The notes beneath the pieces are model-generated. The model saw nothing but the letters and a program-made list of their open reading frames with translations. It was not told where the DNA came from and searched no databases. From NCBI GenBank assembly GCA_030743005.1, contig JASLTG010000007.1:48314-112313 (forward strand): DNA of 64,000 nucleotides. The letters run 5' to 3'. Both the position numbers and the translations under genes were made by a program. Below, piece by piece: positions 62,364-64,000 of this stretch (positions within the stretch are counted from its first letter, which is position 1; the number at the start of each line of letters is the position of its first letter). The DNA is from Acidimicrobiales bacterium (GTDB lineage: Bacteria > Actinomycetota > Acidimicrobiia > Acidimicrobiales > Poriferisodalaceae).

Positions 62364-63517
62364 TTCCCCCCGGCGCGACGGCGATAGTAGGAGCCGCAGA
62401 ATCAACAGAGATCGGCACAGTGCCCGACATGTCATCGGTGGGTCTTGCAATTGACGCCGCGGCAAACGCGATGAGGGACGCCGGAATCACCGCCGCAGAT
62501 ATCGACGGCTTCACGTGTGGTTATTTCCCGGTAGCTGACATGAGCAGACAATTAGGCATCTTCCCATCGTGGGCAGACAACACCGTCGTCGGGGGCTGTT
62601 CTTGGATGTTTCAACTACGAAACGCCGTAGCAGCTATCCATGCCGGATACTGCAATACCGTTCTGATCGTCTACGGAGAATCCGGTAAATCGACCCGAGG
62701 GTTAGGTCAGAGCTTTGACGCTGGCCAACGCGGAGGCACTGGCCAACAGTTCGATATGTTCTACAGCGGCGGCCAAGCTGCAGCCACGTTCACTTTGCCC
62801 GTTGTCAGATACCAGCACGAATATGGACTCACCGATGAAGAACTCGCGGTGGGAGCTGTAAGCCAACGAGAATGGGCTGTCGATGTGCCACGGGCGACGC
62901 TACGTGAATCAACCTCGGTAGAAGAAGTATTAGCTTCGCCAATGATTGCGTGGCCGATCCGCAGAGCAATGTGCTGTCTGGTCTCTGATGCAGGCGGTGC
63001 ACTCGTCGTCACCTCAGCTGACAGAGCTAAGGATTACCCGAAACCCCCGGTCTATGTCCTCGGAACAGGTGGAGCTCTAGAGGCCGGGGTCATGAGTCCA
63101 GGAGGAGTTCGCGAACCCTTGCGACCAGAGTTCATTCGTACCAGCGGGGAAGCAGCATTTACGAGTTCAGGAACCACCCACGCTGACATAGACCACCTCA
63201 TGATTTACGACGCCTTCATTCACAATCCGATCTTCGGGTTAGAAGGCCTCGGCTTTGTTGAGTATGGCGAAGGAGGACACTTCATAGCTGAAGGTCATAC
63301 AGCTCCAGGTGGAAAGCTACCGATGAACACCAGCGGGGGAGGGCTCAGTTACGCCCACACCGGCGCGTACGGAATGCTGTGCATGCTCGAATCAATCCGA
63401 CAAGTGCGGGGTGAAGCAGCGAACCAAGTCGCAGACGTTGACATTGCGTTGTGTCACGGATGGGGTGGCTACTGGTCTGCCTGTTCCACCTTGATTTTCG
63501 GAACCTCTGTCCCTTAA
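62360..63517 (+). CDS. SCP-x/lipid-transfer-type thiolase-like protein
   Basis: 385 aa from the ATG at 62360 (overlap with the DUF35 stop). The fold is thiolase-like: AIVGAAESTEIGTVPD at the N-terminus, SDAGGALVVTSADRAKD in the middle and PMNTSGGGLSYAHTGAYGM near the end. The usual nucleophile Cys is not obvious in GGCSWMFQLRNAVAAI; a Cys is present one turn earlier (VVGGC), so activity as a true thiolase is open. With the DUF35 partner it may be a degradative aldolase-type or thiolase complex. Confidence 0.88.
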   Translation: MIPPGATAIVGAAESTEIGTVPDMSSVGLAIDAAANAMRDAGITAADIDGFTCGYFPVADMSRQLGIFPSWADNTVVGGCSWMFQLRNAVAAIHAGYCNTVLIVYGESGKSTRGLGQSFDAGQRGGTGQQFDMFYSGGQAAATFTLPVVRYQHEYGLTDEELAVGAVSQREWAVDVPRATLRESTSVEEVLASPMIAWPIRRAMCCLVSDAGGALVVTSADRAKDYPKPPVYVLGTGGALEAGVMSPGGVREPLRPEFIRTSGEAAFTSSGTTHADIDHLMIYDAFIHNPIFGLEGLGFVEYGEGGHFIAEGHTAPGGKLPMNTSGGGLSYAHTGAYGMLCMLESIRQVRGEAANQVADVDIALCHGWGGYWSACSTLIFGTSVP

Positions 63518-63534
63518 ACAAATCTCTTCAATCG

Positions 63535-64000
63535 TTACTTGATGTAACGCTCTGGACGCCACATACCCCACATCGTCGGGCCATTGGGCAGAGCTATTTC
63601 GTTGGCCACCTCGAATCCGAGACGTTCATAAAGGGGAACGTTTCGCGGACTTGAGCTCTCCAAATAGCAAGGATGTCCACCACTATCGGCGAGCTCCAGT
63701 GTGTGGCGGATAATTGTTCCACCATGGCCTTGCCCAGTGAGGTTTGGTGCGACTCCCACGGTGTTCAGATAAAAGTGTGACTCTGTGGGGTGGGTATCGC
63801 CGAGCATTGACAAGCCTTCGGCTAATTCCGAGGCGCGGTCGGGGTTCGCTCCCAGCACTAGATACCAAAGTTGGCTGAAAGTCCCTCCTTCATGGAGATC
63901 ACGACCCGGTGGTGCCCAAATAGTGGCCGCAACAATTTCGCCGGTGTCTGTCGAAGCCCAACTTGTGCCCATCCGAATAGCGCTCTCGACTTCAACTCGC
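63535..64000 (-). CDS. GNAT acetyltransferase (5' end beyond window)
   Basis: The reading frame is open to the right edge. From an internal ATG at 63972 it gives 145 aa, but the upstream residues (RVEVESAIR) also look coding, so the real start lies beyond 64000. The acetyl-CoA loop is GVAPNLTGQGHGGTII (R/Q-x-x-G-x-G/A type), followed by HPCYLESSSPRNVPLYERLGFEV, the family's last helix and strand. Acetylated substrate unknown. Convergent with the thiolase-like gene by 17 bases. Confidence 0.85.
   Translation of the reverse strand, partial: RVEVESAIRMGTSWASTDTGEIVAATIWAPPGRDLHEGGTFSQLWYLVLGANPDRASELAEGLSMLGDTHPTESHFYLNTVGVAPNLTGQGHGGTIIRHTLELADSGGHPCYLESSSPRNVPLYERLGFEVANEIALPNGPTMWGMWRPERYIK

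Noticed and set aside
1..64000. CRISPR arrays, insertion sequences, prophage or toxin-antitoxin genes
   Set aside because: No repeat-spacer pattern, transposase, integrase, phage or paired toxin-antitoxin genes seen on either strand.

Overview
The window looks like a chromosomal piece of a moderate-GC, free-living actinobacterium. The best lineage clue is the gene order CysO-like carrier / Rv1339-like hydrolase / RNase PH / RdgB (16.7-19.2 kb), which matches Mycobacterium rv1335-rv1341 with the middle genes missing. Two lipoproteins, a form-II-type molybdenum hydroxylase subunit, a fenitrothion-hydrolase-like membrane protein and a large set of CoA, amide and methylamine catabolism genes fit marine Acidimicrobiia-type organisms. 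That class assignment is inference, not proof.

Layout. 1-5.2 kb (all minus): the N-terminal 506 codons of a lipoprotein-type nitrous oxide reductase (nosZ) cut by the left edge, preceded by a NarL-type response regulator, a PAS histidine kinase, a blue-copper lipoprotein and a cytochrome P450. 5.3-15.7 kb: mixed metabolic genes (amidase, cupin, AlaX-type editing protein, enoyl-CoA hydratase, ROK kinase, thioesterase, metallo-beta-lactamase/double-rhodanese protein, methyltransferase, Baeyer-Villiger monooxygenase). 15.7-23.2 kb: housekeeping block with tmRNA, smpB, cysO-like, rph, rdgB, clpP, rpe and an RNA uracil methyltransferase, ending at a strong bidirectional terminator. 23.2-33.5 kb (mostly minus): thiolase, membrane protein, a molybdenum hydroxylase large subunit without partners, dehalogenase-like hydrolase, YbaK and a fused hydantoinase A+B. 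33.6-37.3 kb (plus): aminotransferase, amidase, TesB. 37.3-47.5 kb (minus): one long directional run with two dimethylglycine/sarcosine-dehydrogenase-like flavoproteins, an MttB-family methyltransferase, an EamA transporter, two hydrolases and a CoA-transferase; this reads as an N-methyl compound or betaine catabolic unit. 47.6-64 kb: SDRs, amidase, a double-domain CoA-transferase, an IPNS-like oxygenase, renalase-like oxidase, asparaginase, acyl-CoA synthetase, AhpD-fold protein and a DUF35/thiolase pair; a GNAT gene runs off the right edge.

The most striking item is at 59855-60304. A Bcp-type peroxiredoxin reading frame is interrupted only by a TGA that falls exactly at the peroxidatic cysteine, with the resolving cysteine five residues later and a small stem-loop just downstream. 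This is best read as a selenocysteine-containing peroxiredoxin. It lies next to a tRNA-like 3' half and to an AhpD-fold CxxC protein. The nosZ cluster in an apparent actinobacterium is the second item of interest.
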